Counted from the stretch's first letter, positions 7,286 through 15,931 are shown. The stretch: DNA of 20,722 nt from an uncultured Oscillospiraceae bacterium (GCA_934486875.1 CAKSPU010000038.1:1-20722); one strand, 5' to 3'. The notes: generated by a model not told the origin, from the sequence alone. Made by a program: numbers and translations.

Positions 7286-8440
7286 ATGACAATGAGAAAA
7301 ATGAGTGAGCAGAAAAAGAAGAACATTACACGTGTGGTAATGCTGATAATGGCGATAGTGATGCTTTTCAGCTTTGTGATACTTCCCCTTGCGGCAGATT
7401 TCTCTGCCGAGGATACAGGTGTTTCCGTGACGGTCACTGAGTTTGAAACGGGAAAGCTTTCCGCTGCCATTGAAGAGGCAAAGGACGGCGCTGACCTCAA
7501 TACCATAACAAAGCTTGCAGTAAGCGGAGGAGTTCTTAACTCCTCTGATTACGGTGCTGTCCTCGGGTATCCGAATCTTGAATACATCGAGCTTGCAGGC
7601 TGCGATACGGAAAACGGCGTTATCCCGGAAAATGCTCTCCAGTCAAGAAATCAGCTCACATATATCAGTCTCCCTGCCAATACCGAGAACATCGGCAGCA
7701 GGGCTTTTTCGGGCAACCGCAAGCTTGTAAAGATTTCCATTCCCACCACTCTCCGCATCATCGGAGATTATGCCTTTGAGGGCTGCGAAAATGTTGAGGA
7801 ATTTGCAGTTCCTGCCGAAGTCACATCTATCGGCACAGGTGCATTTTCCGACTGCAAGGCGCTTAAAAGCTTTGCTCTTCCCGAAGCAATAACCGAAGTG
7901 CCCGATTACTGCTTTTCAAAGTGCAGCCTTTCCGAAATTCATCTTGGACCTCAGGTAACAAAGATAGGCGAGGGTGCATTTTCCGACTGCCCCAGCCTTA
8001 CCGATGTATATTTTTACGGTGACACCGCTCCCGCAATAAGCGATAATTCCTTCCAGAACGTTAAGGTAACATTCCACACATATGAAAGCAATGAGGGCTT
8101 TGACGGAATGAACAACAATTTTGTTTCCGTAGGCTATGACCTCAGCGACGACAGCGAATATGTTCCTCCCAAGTCTGCCAAAACGCAGCCTGCCGAGACC
8201 GCAGAAGAAGCACCATTAACAGACGAAGAGCAGGAAACTGCTTCCGAGACAGAAGCTTCCGCAGCGGAAGAAGCAGTACCCGAAGCGTCCGATACATCTG
8301 CGGAAACAACAGCCGAAGCAGCTCCCGCAGCGGCTCAGGCAAGCTCATTCAGCGGTATCTCCGTTCTGATAATCGCAGTTTTATGCGCAGCGCTTGCGGT
8401 AACGGTAACGCTCCTTATCGTAAACAAAAAGAAGAAATGA
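7286..8440 (+). CDS. BspA-like leucine-rich-repeat membrane-anchored protein
   Basis: A 384-residue surface protein. Residues 14-38 are a hydrophobic signal or signal-anchor segment (VVMLIMAIVMLFSFVILPLA). Residues about 90-265 carry BspA-type LRR_5 repeats with a clear 23-residue period (IGSRAF, IGDYAF, IGTGAF, then a diverged VPDYCF, then IGEGAF). Residues about 290-355 are a Glu/Ala/Thr-rich disordered linker, and 358-379 a C-terminal membrane helix followed by KKKK. The repeats should therefore face outside, held by one or both helices. LRR_5 proteins usually mediate adhesion or protein contacts. ATG 7286 has AAAGGA 5 bases upstream; ATG 7292 is a possible alternative. It sits directly before the MoxR/DUF58/transglutaminase genes, suggesting a shared envelope role; the partner is unknown. 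Confidence 0.85.
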   Translation: MTMRKMSEQKKKNITRVVMLIMAIVMLFSFVILPLAADFSAEDTGVSVTVTEFETGKLSAAIEEAKDGADLNTITKLAVSGGVLNSSDYGAVLGYPNLEYIELAGCDTENGVIPENALQSRNQLTYISLPANTENIGSRAFSGNRKLVKISIPTTLRIIGDYAFEGCENVEEFAVPAEVTSIGTGAFSDCKALKSFALPEAITEVPDYCFSKCSLSEIHLGPQVTKIGEGAFSDCPSLTDVYFYGDTAPAISDNSFQNVKVTFHTYESNEGFDGMNNNFVSVGYDLSDDSEYVPPKSAKTQPAETAEEAPLTDEEQETASETEASAAEEAVPEASDTSAETTAEAAPAAAQASSFSGISVLIIAVLCAALAVTVTLLIVNKKKK

Positions 8441-8447
8441 TAATTTA

Positions 8448-8492
8448 CAGCAGACGGATAATTTCACAGAACATTTTCCGCTGCTGATTTTT
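8448..8492 (+). terminator. Possible weak terminator or attenuator between LRR gene and moxR
   Basis: CAGCAG-A-CGG (8448-8457) can pair with CCG-CTGCTG (8478-8486) with one bulged base and a 20-base loop, followed by five T. The long loop makes it weak, so partial read-through into moxR is likely. Confidence 0.35.
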
Positions 8493-8524
8493 CTTAGCAC
8501 TATTTCCCGAAAGGAATGAAAAAA

Positions 8525-9475
8525 ATGACAGAAAGACCTTCCGATAAAAATGCGGCAATTTCCGCACTTATAGAAAATGTTGAAAAGATAATCGTAGGCA
8601 AAAGACAGGCTATAGAGCTTGTTATCGCCGCAATGCTCACAGGGGGACACGTTCTTATCGAGGACGTGCCCGGAGTGGGAAAGACAAAGCTTGTATCCTC
8701 CGTTGCCCGTTCCTGCGGCGGCACATTCGGCAGGATACAGATGACCCCCGATGTAATGCCCTCCGACATCACGGGCTTTACTATGATAAACACGCAAACG
8801 GGAGCAAATGAGTTCAGAAAGGGTGCAGCCTTCTGCAATTTTCTCCTTGCCGATGAGATAAACCGTGCCTCGCCAAAATCCCAGTCCGCACTTCTTGAAA
8901 TAATGGAGGAGGGACAGGTGAGCCTTGACGGAAACATCTATCCGCTCCCCAAGCCCTTTATGGTGCTTGCCACCCAGAACCCCGTCGAGACCTACGGAAC
9001 ATATCATCTTCCCGAGGCTCAGATGGACAGATTTGTTATGAAGATAAGTATGGGCTATCCCGACAAAACTGACGAGCTTGCCATTCTCGAAAGAAATGAA
9101 AGCAGTCTTTCCCCGAACACTCTTGAACCTGTCATCACCTGTGAGGATATAACCGCACTTATGGAAAAGGTCCGCCTTGTGAGATGTTCGGATAGTATAA
9201 GAAAGTATATCATCGAGCTTGTCAATGCCACAAGAAATGCCGAGTACATCAAGCTTGGAGTAAGCCCCAGAGGAAGCATCGCTCTTTACAATACCGCAAA
9301 GGCAATGGCGCTTATCTCGGGAAGAGCATATGTTATTCCCGATGATGTAAAGCTTCTTGCACCGTATGTCCTTGCTCACAGAATTATCCTTACCCCAAAG
9401 GGCAGGTCTGTCTGCGGCAGTCCCGAAAACGCTGTGGGAAAGCTTCTGTCAGAAGTGTCCGTACCCGTGGAATAA
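8525..9475 (+). CDS. MoxR family AAA+ ATPase
   Basis: A 316-residue AAA+ ATPase. Walker A is EDVPGVGKT (46-54), Walker B FLLADE (106-111), sensor 1 ATQNP (149-153), and the arginine-finger region EAQMDRF (164-170). MoxR ATPases act as chaperone-like partners of proteins with DUF58/VWA domains, helping assemble or activate membrane or secreted complexes. I chose ATG 8525: AAAGGA ends 9 bases before it, while for the ATG at 8516 that site would touch the start codon. Only 5 bases separate its stop codon from the DUF58 gene, and the transglutaminase gene follows, matching B. subtilis yeaB-yeaC-yebA-type clusters. Length and motifs are complete. Confidence 0.95.
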   Translation: MTERPSDKNAAISALIENVEKIIVGKRQAIELVIAAMLTGGHVLIEDVPGVGKTKLVSSVARSCGGTFGRIQMTPDVMPSDITGFTMINTQTGANEFRKGAAFCNFLLADEINRASPKSQSALLEIMEEGQVSLDGNIYPLPKPFMVLATQNPVETYGTYHLPEAQMDRFVMKISMGYPDKTDELAILERNESSLSPNTLEPVITCEDITALMEKVRLVRCSDSIRKYIIELVNATRNAEYIKLGVSPRGSIALYNTAKAMALISGRAYVIPDDVKLLAPYVLAHRIILTPKGRSVCGSPENAVGKLLSEVSVPVE

Positions 9476-9480
9476 GCCTT

Positions 9481-10728
9481 ATGAAAATTAAAAAAACAAA
9501 GCCCTCAGAGCTTATCGGCGGACTTATAAACTATCTTGCGGCAGTTGCTTTAGCCTTGATATTTGCCCTTTATCTCAGCGGAAGATTGGGTTGGTTCCTT
9601 GTGACGGCATTTGTGGCAGCGCCTGTTATCTCTGTGCTGATGACCCTTATATTTGTCCGCAGGATATACGTTTCCTGCGATGCGGATATGCTCACGATGT
9701 GCAAGGGCGACAGCTGTTTTATTGCAGTGAGCGTCACAAACGGCACATTTCTCCCCACCCCGCCCATTCTCGTCGATATGACCGATACGCCTGCTGTTGA
9801 GGCGGAAAGCCCGTACCGCAGCATATCCGTTCTGCCCTTTGATACGGAAAGCTTTGAGGTGAGCTACAGGGCGAAGATATGCGGTCCTGCCAATATCGGC
9901 GTGAAAAGTCTCAGAGTGTCCGATTATTTCGGATTTGTGTCTTTTGAGATAAAAAGTGCGGATATAAGCGAAATGACCTTTACCGCCGCAGTTATCCCCG
10001 ATATACCCGATGTCAGCCTGTCTGACCCCATTGTGTCCCGTGCGGCGGAGCTGTCTGCATTTTCCGATGACAGCGAGGAAACCACTGAAGCTCAGACAAG
10101 CGGCTTCGGCGGATTTCCCGGATATGAGAACCGTGAATATGTTCCGGGCGACCCCTTAAAGCGTGTGAACTGGAAGCAGTCGGCAAAAAGAGGTAAAATG
10201 CTTGTCCGTCTTGATGATGAAACGGTATCATCAGCTGTTACGGTAATACTTGACAGCTCATTTGACAAGGACAGCGTGTTTGCCCCCGCAGTGATCTCCG
10301 AGGAAAAATTCTCGGGAGGAAACAGTGAAAATATTACCTGCCTTATGGCGCAGGACGCTGTTGAGCGGTCTCTCGGTATGACCCGTGCTCTTATGCTGGG
10401 AAATTTCTCGGTAAATTTCTATATGGCAGGCAAAAACGGCTGGGAATGCTTTCCCGCAGCAGATGAAAATGACCTTGCCGCCATAAGAACAGAGCTTGCG
10501 TCATACAGCTTTGCTCCTCACAGCCCATCACGCTTTCCCGAGGAGGAGCTTAAGGCTCAGAATGGCAGTGTTGCAGTGTTCTGCACACCATACCTTGACC
10601 CCGAGCTGAACGGCATTGTTTCCCATTCGGGAACGGAGGGCAAGGGAACATTGCAGACGGTAATATATCCGTCTGCCGTTTCTCCGAAAACAGCATCTCC
10701 GAAAGGAGGTATGAACGATGAACAGTGA
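9481..10728 (+). CDS. DUF58 domain membrane protein
   Basis: A 415-residue protein with two N-terminal membrane helices (about 15-34 and 38-59), a beta-rich extracytoplasmic or juxtamembrane part, and the DUF58 signature at about 220-243 (YVPGDPLKRVNWKQSAKRGK), followed by a VWA-like region starting TVILDSSF. DUF58 proteins are regular partners of MoxR ATPases; their molecular function is not settled. ATG 9481 lies 5 bases after the moxR stop codon and has no good Shine-Dalgarno site, so coupling to moxR translation is likely. A Ser/Asp/Glu-rich stretch at about 192-205 (FSDDSEETTEAQ) precedes the signature. The 3' end overlaps the next gene by 11 bases. Confidence 0.92.
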   Translation: MKIKKTKPSELIGGLINYLAAVALALIFALYLSGRLGWFLVTAFVAAPVISVLMTLIFVRRIYVSCDADMLTMCKGDSCFIAVSVTNGTFLPTPPILVDMTDTPAVEAESPYRSISVLPFDTESFEVSYRAKICGPANIGVKSLRVSDYFGFVSFEIKSADISEMTFTAAVIPDIPDVSLSDPIVSRAAELSAFSDDSEETTEAQTSGFGGFPGYENREYVPGDPLKRVNWKQSAKRGKMLVRLDDETVSSAVTVILDSSFDKDSVFAPAVISEEKFSGGNSENITCLMAQDAVERSLGMTRALMLGNFSVNFYMAGKNGWECFPAADENDLAAIRTELASYSFAPHSPSRFPEEELKAQNGSVAVFCTPYLDPELNGIVSHSGTEGKGTLQTVIYPSAVSPKTASPKGGMNDEQ

Positions 10729-13006
10729 GCTTTTTGATTTTTTCAAAGGGGATAAGAAAGAGATACTGCCTTTTGTTCTGTCGGCAGTCCTTAGCCTTGC
10801 GGTATTTTCCGTATATTCCGTTCATCTTTTCTCCCTCTGGTCATTGGCAATAATACTTGTCACCGCAGCAATGTTCATTCTCTGCCGCTTTACCGACAGG
10901 CATCATTTTGCGGGCGGTTTGATAATTACAGTTCTTGCACTTGTCCTCCTGCGGATCTTTATCGGGCTTGTTCTCGGAAATGACTGGGGCGTGGGATTTC
11001 AGAAATGGTTTCTCACAGGTGCCGATAAAGAGGAGACACAGTTTGAATATCTCCTTGCGCTGACAGTAAGCTTTGTTCCGTTTTTTGCTCTTACGGTATA
11101 TTATTTCTCCTGCGTCCTTTACCGAATGTCATTTCTCACTCTTGTTAGCCTCATTCCCTGTGCATTGTCGGTAAAGGTGCTTTCGGAAATAAACAATACT
11201 TATATTGCCCTCATCGCAATGCTGAATATTGCCGTCCTTATGATATCGCTGCGCTTGAAAAGCGGAGGGCGTGTATCGGCGGGAAATAAAGCGTCAGTGT
11301 TCTCAGCCGCAGTTTTCGGCTTTGTGCTTCTTGTCTTTTCCGCACTTGTTCCCAAAAATCCCGATGCACGGTATTACGATGAGTTTGAAAGACTGTTTAT
11401 GAACAGCGGCGATGATTCGCTTTTCAGTGATTTCTCGGTGCTCAGTGAATTTTCGGGCGGACCCGATTCATTCAGAAATTTTTCAAACAGATATCTTTAT
11501 ATGCTTTATGGTGATAATGTTCCGTATTTCAAGCGGCAGACCTTTGATCTTTACGATTTTGACGAGCTTCACTGGTACAGCGATGAGTATTACTCAGACC
11601 CGTATTATTTAAACGACGAATGGGCTGAAAAAATGGGGAAGCTCAGTCTTGAAAAGCTCAGGGAGGGCATTGTTTCAGCCGATAAATATTCTGCGGGATT
11701 TGCGGATAAATACGGGCTTACAACTCTTGTAAACTACACCGATTATAAGGAAAATATCAAGATAGTAAGCGTTGTGCCCGAGAATTTCGGCGCTGTGTAC
11801 TATATCACACCCACAAGGGCAATAAGCATCATTCCCTCCGATAACAGCAATATCATCTATGTAACAAGGGGAGGGGTTTTCAGAAATAAGGTTCAGCCTC
11901 ACGACCCGAAGCTTACTTATCAGGTGGTTTATTATGATGAATTTGCCCCGAGATATCTGTGGCTTGACCGTGGCGGAGCAAATTTCTCCGATGATGAATG
12001 CAAGGATATGCTCACGGAGCTCTGCACTGTTCTCAGCGAAAATAACGACCCGCTTTATGACAATGCCGAAGCATTTCTTGAGACCCATAATGAAGCAATG
12101 GATTACCGCACCTCGGCATATGAGGAAAACTGTGAAAAAATATCGCCTGAGATAAAGGCACTTGCCGAACAGATAACGTCAGGACTTGAATATGACTGGC
12201 AGAAAGCGGAAGCTCTCCAGAGCTATTTTATGGATAATAATTACATTTATGACCTTGACTATATCCCGCCCGACCCGAGTGTTGAGTATTTTCTTTTTGA
12301 GAGCAAACGTGGAAGCTGCACACATTATGCAACGGCTTTTGTGCTTATGGCACGCTCTGTTGGACTTACTGCACGGTATGCCGAGGGCTTTGCGCCTGAT
12401 ATAACGGGCAGAAGCAACGTTTTTTCTGTGAAGGACAGCTGTTCCCACGCATACCCCGAGGTGTATATCCAGAATATGGGCTGGATAGTTTTTGAGCCCA
12501 CAGTAGCTTCCGATTACAACGGGGTATCGACGAGGACCGACAACACAGGCTTTAACATAAAGATCGACTACAGCCTTGTATTTGTCATATGCGTGATATC
12601 GGGAGCGGCTATGGTCATTGCCCTTGTGATACTTGCAGCGGTTCCTGTCATATCCGAAAAGCGCTTTGTAAAAAGGGTGAGCAGCGGCTTGCCGGGTGAA
12701 AGCATTAAGCAGATATATCTGAGACTTTCACGAAAAACTGCCGCAAAGCTCATAAAACACGGTGATGCGCTTACACCGTATGAGTTTTCCGAACAGATCG
12801 AGAAGCTGACGGGCTGTGATACGGGCGATTTTGCTTATATCACGGAAAATGCGCTTTTTGACAGCCGTGCAGACGATCGGGACAGGCAGAAAGCATTAAG
12901 CATTTATCTGAATATCCGTGAAGCGGTAAAGAACTGTGTAAAAGAACAGAAAAAAATCAGGCGGAAAAATATCCGAATGAAAGGAAGAAATAATGATGAA
13001 AAGTAA
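10718..13006 (+). CDS. Membrane transglutaminase-like protein (TgpA/YebA type)
   Basis: A 762-residue protein with about seven N-terminal membrane helices (residues 16-210), a large extracytoplasmic region (about 210-618), one further helix (about 620-643), and a cytoplasmic tail resembling DUF4129 (about 670-740). The transglutaminase/cysteine-protease core is near residues 500-600. Likely catalytic residues are C534 (KRGSCTHYATAF), H577 (CSHAYPEVYI) and E593 (GWIVFEPT); the third residue is Glu, where Asp is the classical choice. Such proteins are thought to act on cell-surface proteins or peptidoglycan-linked peptides. ATG 10718 has AAAGGAGG 8 bases upstream and overlaps the DUF58 gene by 11 bases. 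With moxR and DUF58 it forms the standard three-gene set. The substrate is unknown. Confidence 0.93.
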   Translation: MNSELFDFFKGDKKEILPFVLSAVLSLAVFSVYSVHLFSLWSLAIILVTAAMFILCRFTDRHHFAGGLIITVLALVLLRIFIGLVLGNDWGVGFQKWFLTGADKEETQFEYLLALTVSFVPFFALTVYYFSCVLYRMSFLTLVSLIPCALSVKVLSEINNTYIALIAMLNIAVLMISLRLKSGGRVSAGNKASVFSAAVFGFVLLVFSALVPKNPDARYYDEFERLFMNSGDDSLFSDFSVLSEFSGGPDSFRNFSNRYLYMLYGDNVPYFKRQTFDLYDFDELHWYSDEYYSDPYYLNDEWAEKMGKLSLEKLREGIVSADKYSAGFADKYGLTTLVNYTDYKENIKIVSVVPENFGAVYYITPTRAISIIPSDNSNIIYVTRGGVFRNKVQPHDPKLTYQVVYYDEFAPRYLWLDRGGANFSDDECKDMLTELCTVLSENNDPLYDNAEAFLETHNEAMDYRTSAYEENCEKISPEIKALAEQITSGLEYDWQKAEALQSYFMDNNYIYDLDYIPPDPSVEYFLFESKRGSCTHYATAFVLMARSVGLTARYAEGFAPDITGRSNVFSVKDSCSHAYPEVYIQNMGWIVFEPTVASDYNGVSTRTDNTGFNIKIDYSLVFVICVISGAAMVIALVILAAVPVISEKRFVKRVSSGLPGESIKQIYLRLSRKTAAKLIKHGDALTPYEFSEQIEKLTGCDTGDFAYITENALFDSRADDRDRQKALSIYLNIREAVKNCVKEQKKIRRKNIRMKGRNNDEK

Positions 13007-13790
13007 TTTCTGGAGCCCCTCCAAGGAACACTGTGCCGTTATAACAGGAGCAAGCTCGGGCATAGGAACAGAATTTGCAAGGCTCCTCGGAGCAAGAGGC
13101 TGCTTTCTTATACTCTCGGGCAGAAATGAAGAAGCACTTGAAAAGCTGAGAGAGGAGATAGGCAAGGATAATTGTGTTGTTATCCCCGCCGACCTTTCCG
13201 ATACAAAAAGCTGCATTGACCTTTACGCAAAATCAAAGAAATACAGCCCCGATATTCTCATAAACAATGCGGGCTTCGGACTTTACGGTGAATTTACCGA
13301 AACATCTCTTACAAAGGAGCTGGAGATGATTGACGTGAATGTGAAAGCCGTTCATATCCTTTTCAAGCTTTTCCTTAAGGATTTTACAAGGCACAACAGG
13401 GGATATATCTTAAACGTTGCATCCAGTGCAGGACTTCTTCCCGGACCTCTTATGAGCACCTATTATTCCACCAAAAGCTACGTTATCAGGCAGACTCAAG
13501 CGGTTTATGAGGAGCTTCGGAGGAGAAAAAGCGCAGTTCACGTTTCCGTGCTCTGCCCAGGTCCTGTAAGCACCGAGTTTAATGCCCGTGCGGGTATTGA
13601 GGGCTTTATGAAAGGCATAACCCCACGCTATTGCGCTGCGTACACCCTTGAAAAAATGAAGCAGAACAAGCTGATGATAATTCCGACACTGAAAATGCAG
13701 GCAGCGTCTGTGGCGGTGAAAATTGCTCCAGTCTGCCTTGCCTGTGCTGTTTCATATGTGCTCCAGAGCGGCAAAAAACGTATAGAATGA
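12993..13790 (+). CDS. Short-chain dehydrogenase/reductase (SDR, DltE/YqjQ-like)
   Basis: A 265-residue classical SDR with a Rossmann fold. The NAD(P)-binding motif is TGASSGIG (18-25), NNAG is at 91-94, and the catalytic residues are Ser144 or Ser145 in NVASSAG, Tyr157 and Lys161 (YYSTK). R44 after the second strand (LSGRNEE) suggests NADP(H). The C-terminal segment 238-256 is hydrophobic and could touch the membrane, as in some COG0300 members. The substrate is unknown. The start overlaps the transglutaminase stop region by 14 bases; AAGGAAG lies 6 bases before ATG 12993 (ATG 12996 is equally possible). It is the last gene before a strong terminator. Confidence 0.92.
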   Translation: MMKSNFWSPSKEHCAVITGASSGIGTEFARLLGARGCFLILSGRNEEALEKLREEIGKDNCVVIPADLSDTKSCIDLYAKSKKYSPDILINNAGFGLYGEFTETSLTKELEMIDVNVKAVHILFKLFLKDFTRHNRGYILNVASSAGLLPGPLMSTYYSTKSYVIRQTQAVYEELRRRKSAVHVSVLCPGPVSTEFNARAGIEGFMKGITPRYCAAYTLEKMKQNKLMIIPTLKMQAASVAVKIAPVCLACAVSYVLQSGKKRIE

Positions 13791-13798
13791 TTTTAAAA

Positions 13799-13846
13799 TG
13801 TCCCCGTTTAGCCGCTAAAAATGCGGTCGTTCGGGGATATTTTTTA
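13799..13846 (+). terminator. Terminator of the moxR-SDR transcript
   Basis: An outer 8-bp stem (13799-13806 with 13832-13839) encloses a small inner CCGC/GCGG stem, followed by six T. It ends the plus-strand run that starts at the YtpQ-like gene. Confidence 0.85.
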
Positions 13847-13954
13847 TGAGAGCCATCATTTACATAAATTGTCAGGCTTAATTTTATCTGCATTTACCGT
13901 TCATATTATGTATAATATCACAAAAAACACTGCACAAATTCTACAAAGAATAAT

Positions 13955-13983
13955 TTGACATATTGAAAAAATTATGCTATAAT
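13955..13983 (+). promoter_or_regulatory. Consensus promoter of the coiled-coil/GrpE-tail gene
   Basis: A perfect TTGACA (13955-13960) and a perfect TATAAT (13978-13983) are 17 bases apart, with TG at 13975-13976 making an extended -10. It is the best promoter in the window. Transcription should begin near 13990, about 55 bases before the start codon. Confidence 0.92.
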
Positions 13984-14044
13984 ATCCATATAGGATTTCG
14001 TATAAACGAAAGTAAATTTTATGAGAAACGGTGGTAGTGTATTG

Positions 14045-15931
14045 ATGGACGTAGTTGAGTTTCGCAGTCTGCTTATCGAAAGCCTTAAGGATAACAGTAT
14101 CAAATCCGAGCTTTTAAAGCTGCTCAGTGATGATAACGTTTCCGAACAGCTTAAGGCATATGAAGAAAAGATCAAGGAACTTGAAAGCAGCATTGAAGCT
14201 GCCGATAAGAAATATAAGGATCTCCTTTCCGATTATAATGATATGACGGGTACATCTTCCGCTGTTAAGCTTGAATCGGAAAACAAGGACAGAAAGATCG
14301 CAGAGCTTACCAAGACTATTGATGACCTTAAATCCGGTGAAAGCGATGCCGAGAAGATATCCGCTGACAGGATCGCACGTCTTACAGCCGAGGTCGATGA
14401 GCTTAAGTCTGCCGTATCCTCCAAGGATACAAAGATCTCTGAGCTCACAGCTTCCGAAAGTGCTCTTAAGACCAAGCTTCAGACGATCACAGCTGCAGGA
14501 GACGATATGAAGAAGCAGCTTGAATCCTCGGGCTCAGAAAAGGATTCCGAGATCGCACGCCTTACCGAAAAGGTCACAGCTCTTACAGCAGAGCTTGAAG
14601 CTGAAAAGGCAAGGAATGCTCAGTCCGCAAATGCAGCTTCCGACACAGCCGCACAGCTTGATGCACTTAAGAATGAAAAGGCTGCTCTTGAAGCAAAGCT
14701 TGCCGAAGCCTCCAAGCAGGCTGAATCTATGGCTGCCGCATCTGATGCAAAGGTTCAGGAGCTCCAGAAGTCTATTGCTGATATGGACGTTAAGGTAGTT
14801 GCTCACGTTTCCGAGATTGACAAGCTCAAAGACGAATCCGAGCAGAAGGATAAGCTTATCGCAGACCTTAAGAGCAGTGCAGAATCCAAAACTGCGGGAA
14901 TCGCCTCTGAAAAGGCTGCTCTTGAAAGCGAGCTTGCCGATGTTAAGAACAGATATGCAAAGCTCAGCGAAGAGATCGATACATATAAGTCAACTGCTTC
15001 TGATGCTTCTGCAAAGGCTGCCGAAGCAGAGAAGAAGCTTTCCGAAGCACAGGCTGATATTGAGCGCAAGGACAGCACTATTTCTCAGATAAACACTCAG
15101 CTTCAGGGTATGCTTATCCTCAGACAGAAGATAAACGAGTATGCCGAGACTGCAAATGCATATGCCGAAGAGGTTGAGAACGCAAGAAATATTCTTGCTG
15201 AAAGAGACAGCACCATCAATTCTCTCAATGCTACAATTGAAGAGTTTAACGGCAAGGAAAATGAGCTTAACGCTAAAATTGATCAGTATGCCGACGCTAT
15301 CAATACCAAAAATTCTCAGATTGAAGAGATCGGCAAATATGCGGAGTCTCTCAAATCCCACGCAGAGGATCTTACCGTGCAGGTGGGCGAAAGAAACAAG
15401 GAGCTTTCCGAAAAGAGCGACCAGATCACACAGCTCCAGAAGGATATTCAGGCTTACAATCTCACATTCGGAGATCTTACCAAGGTTTTCGAGAAGTATC
15501 AGAACCTTACTTCCGCTACCAAGAAGGGACTTGCAGATGTATTCAACGAAGATCTGACAGTGAGAAGCTTCCTCTCCAGCGGCGCTCAGTGGGGTCATAT
15601 ACAGGCACTTTGGGAATTTGCACAGCAGAAGATAAACAACGAGGATTTCTCGGATATCGACACTCTGAATGAAATTTTCATTTACTTCTTGGATTTCCAC
15701 AACAGCAGCTATCCAACACCTCTTTATGAGCTCCTTCACACCAAGCCGGGTGATGCTTTCGATGAGGAGCAGCATACAAAGATAATGACAAGAGAAGAAA
15801 GAAAAGCAGCATTCTTTGATAACAAGAAGAAGGGTTCTGCTTCCGAAGGACCTGTCAAGGAAGTCGTTCTTCAGGGATTCAGGAACCTCAGAAACGGTCG
15901 TATCCTTAAGCCCTCTATCGTAAGAGTTTAA
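14045..15931 (+). CDS. Long coiled-coil protein with GrpE-like C-terminal domain
   Basis: A 628-residue soluble protein without signal peptide or membrane helix. Residues about 30-470 are an almost unbroken coiled coil rich in Glu, Lys, Ala, Ser and Leu. Residues 471-568 form a helical domain (LTFGDLTKVFEKYQNL, then QWGHIQALWEFAQQKI). The last 60 residues (569-628) match the order of conserved positions in the GrpE beta domain: GDAFDEEQH, then GPVKEVVLQGF, then NGRILKPSIVRV; compare E. coli GrpE VPLDPNVH, GNVLGIMQKGY, NGRTIRAAMVTV as I remember it. I start at ATG 14045 (weak GGTGG 10 bases upstream); ATG 14021 has none. Lysine is coded almost entirely by AAG, unlike neighbouring genes, suggesting strong expression. 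It could be a filament- or scaffold-forming protein or an unusual Hsp70 exchange factor. CDS is certain, function is not. Confidence 0.9.
   Translation: MDVVEFRSLLIESLKDNSIKSELLKLLSDDNVSEQLKAYEEKIKELESSIEAADKKYKDLLSDYNDMTGTSSAVKLESENKDRKIAELTKTIDDLKSGESDAEKISADRIARLTAEVDELKSAVSSKDTKISELTASESALKTKLQTITAAGDDMKKQLESSGSEKDSEIARLTEKVTALTAELEAEKARNAQSANAASDTAAQLDALKNEKAALEAKLAEASKQAESMAAASDAKVQELQKSIADMDVKVVAHVSEIDKLKDESEQKDKLIADLKSSAESKTAGIASEKAALESELADVKNRYAKLSEEIDTYKSTASDASAKAAEAEKKLSEAQADIERKDSTISQINTQLQGMLILRQKINEYAETANAYAEEVENARNILAERDSTINSLNATIEEFNGKENELNAKIDQYADAINTKNSQIEEIGKYAESLKSHAEDLTVQVGERNKELSEKSDQITQLQKDIQAYNLTFGDLTKVFEKYQNLTSATKKGLADVFNEDLTVRSFLSSGAQWGHIQALWEFAQQKINNEDFSDIDTLNEIFIYFLDFHNSSYPTPLYELLHTKPGDAFDEEQHTKIMTREERKAAFFDNKKKGSASEGPVKEVVLQGFRNLRNGRILKPSIVRV

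Noticed and set aside
8381..9379. Long minus-strand open frame opposite moxR.
   Set aside because: It is antisense to a gene with complete Walker and sensor motifs, and its translation is Cys/Ser/His-rich without any family resemblance.
14045..15450. Internal DNA repeats in the coiled-coil gene as a tandem-repeat element.
   Set aside because: Recurrent words such as GCTGAA and CTTAAG follow from the heptad amino acid bias and codon use; no exact long repeat unit was seen.
14990..15775. Minus-strand open frame of 261 codons opposite the coiled-coil gene.
   Set aside because: Leu/Ser/Ile-rich translation is the expected mirror of Lys/Glu-rich coiled-coil codons; there is no start signal.
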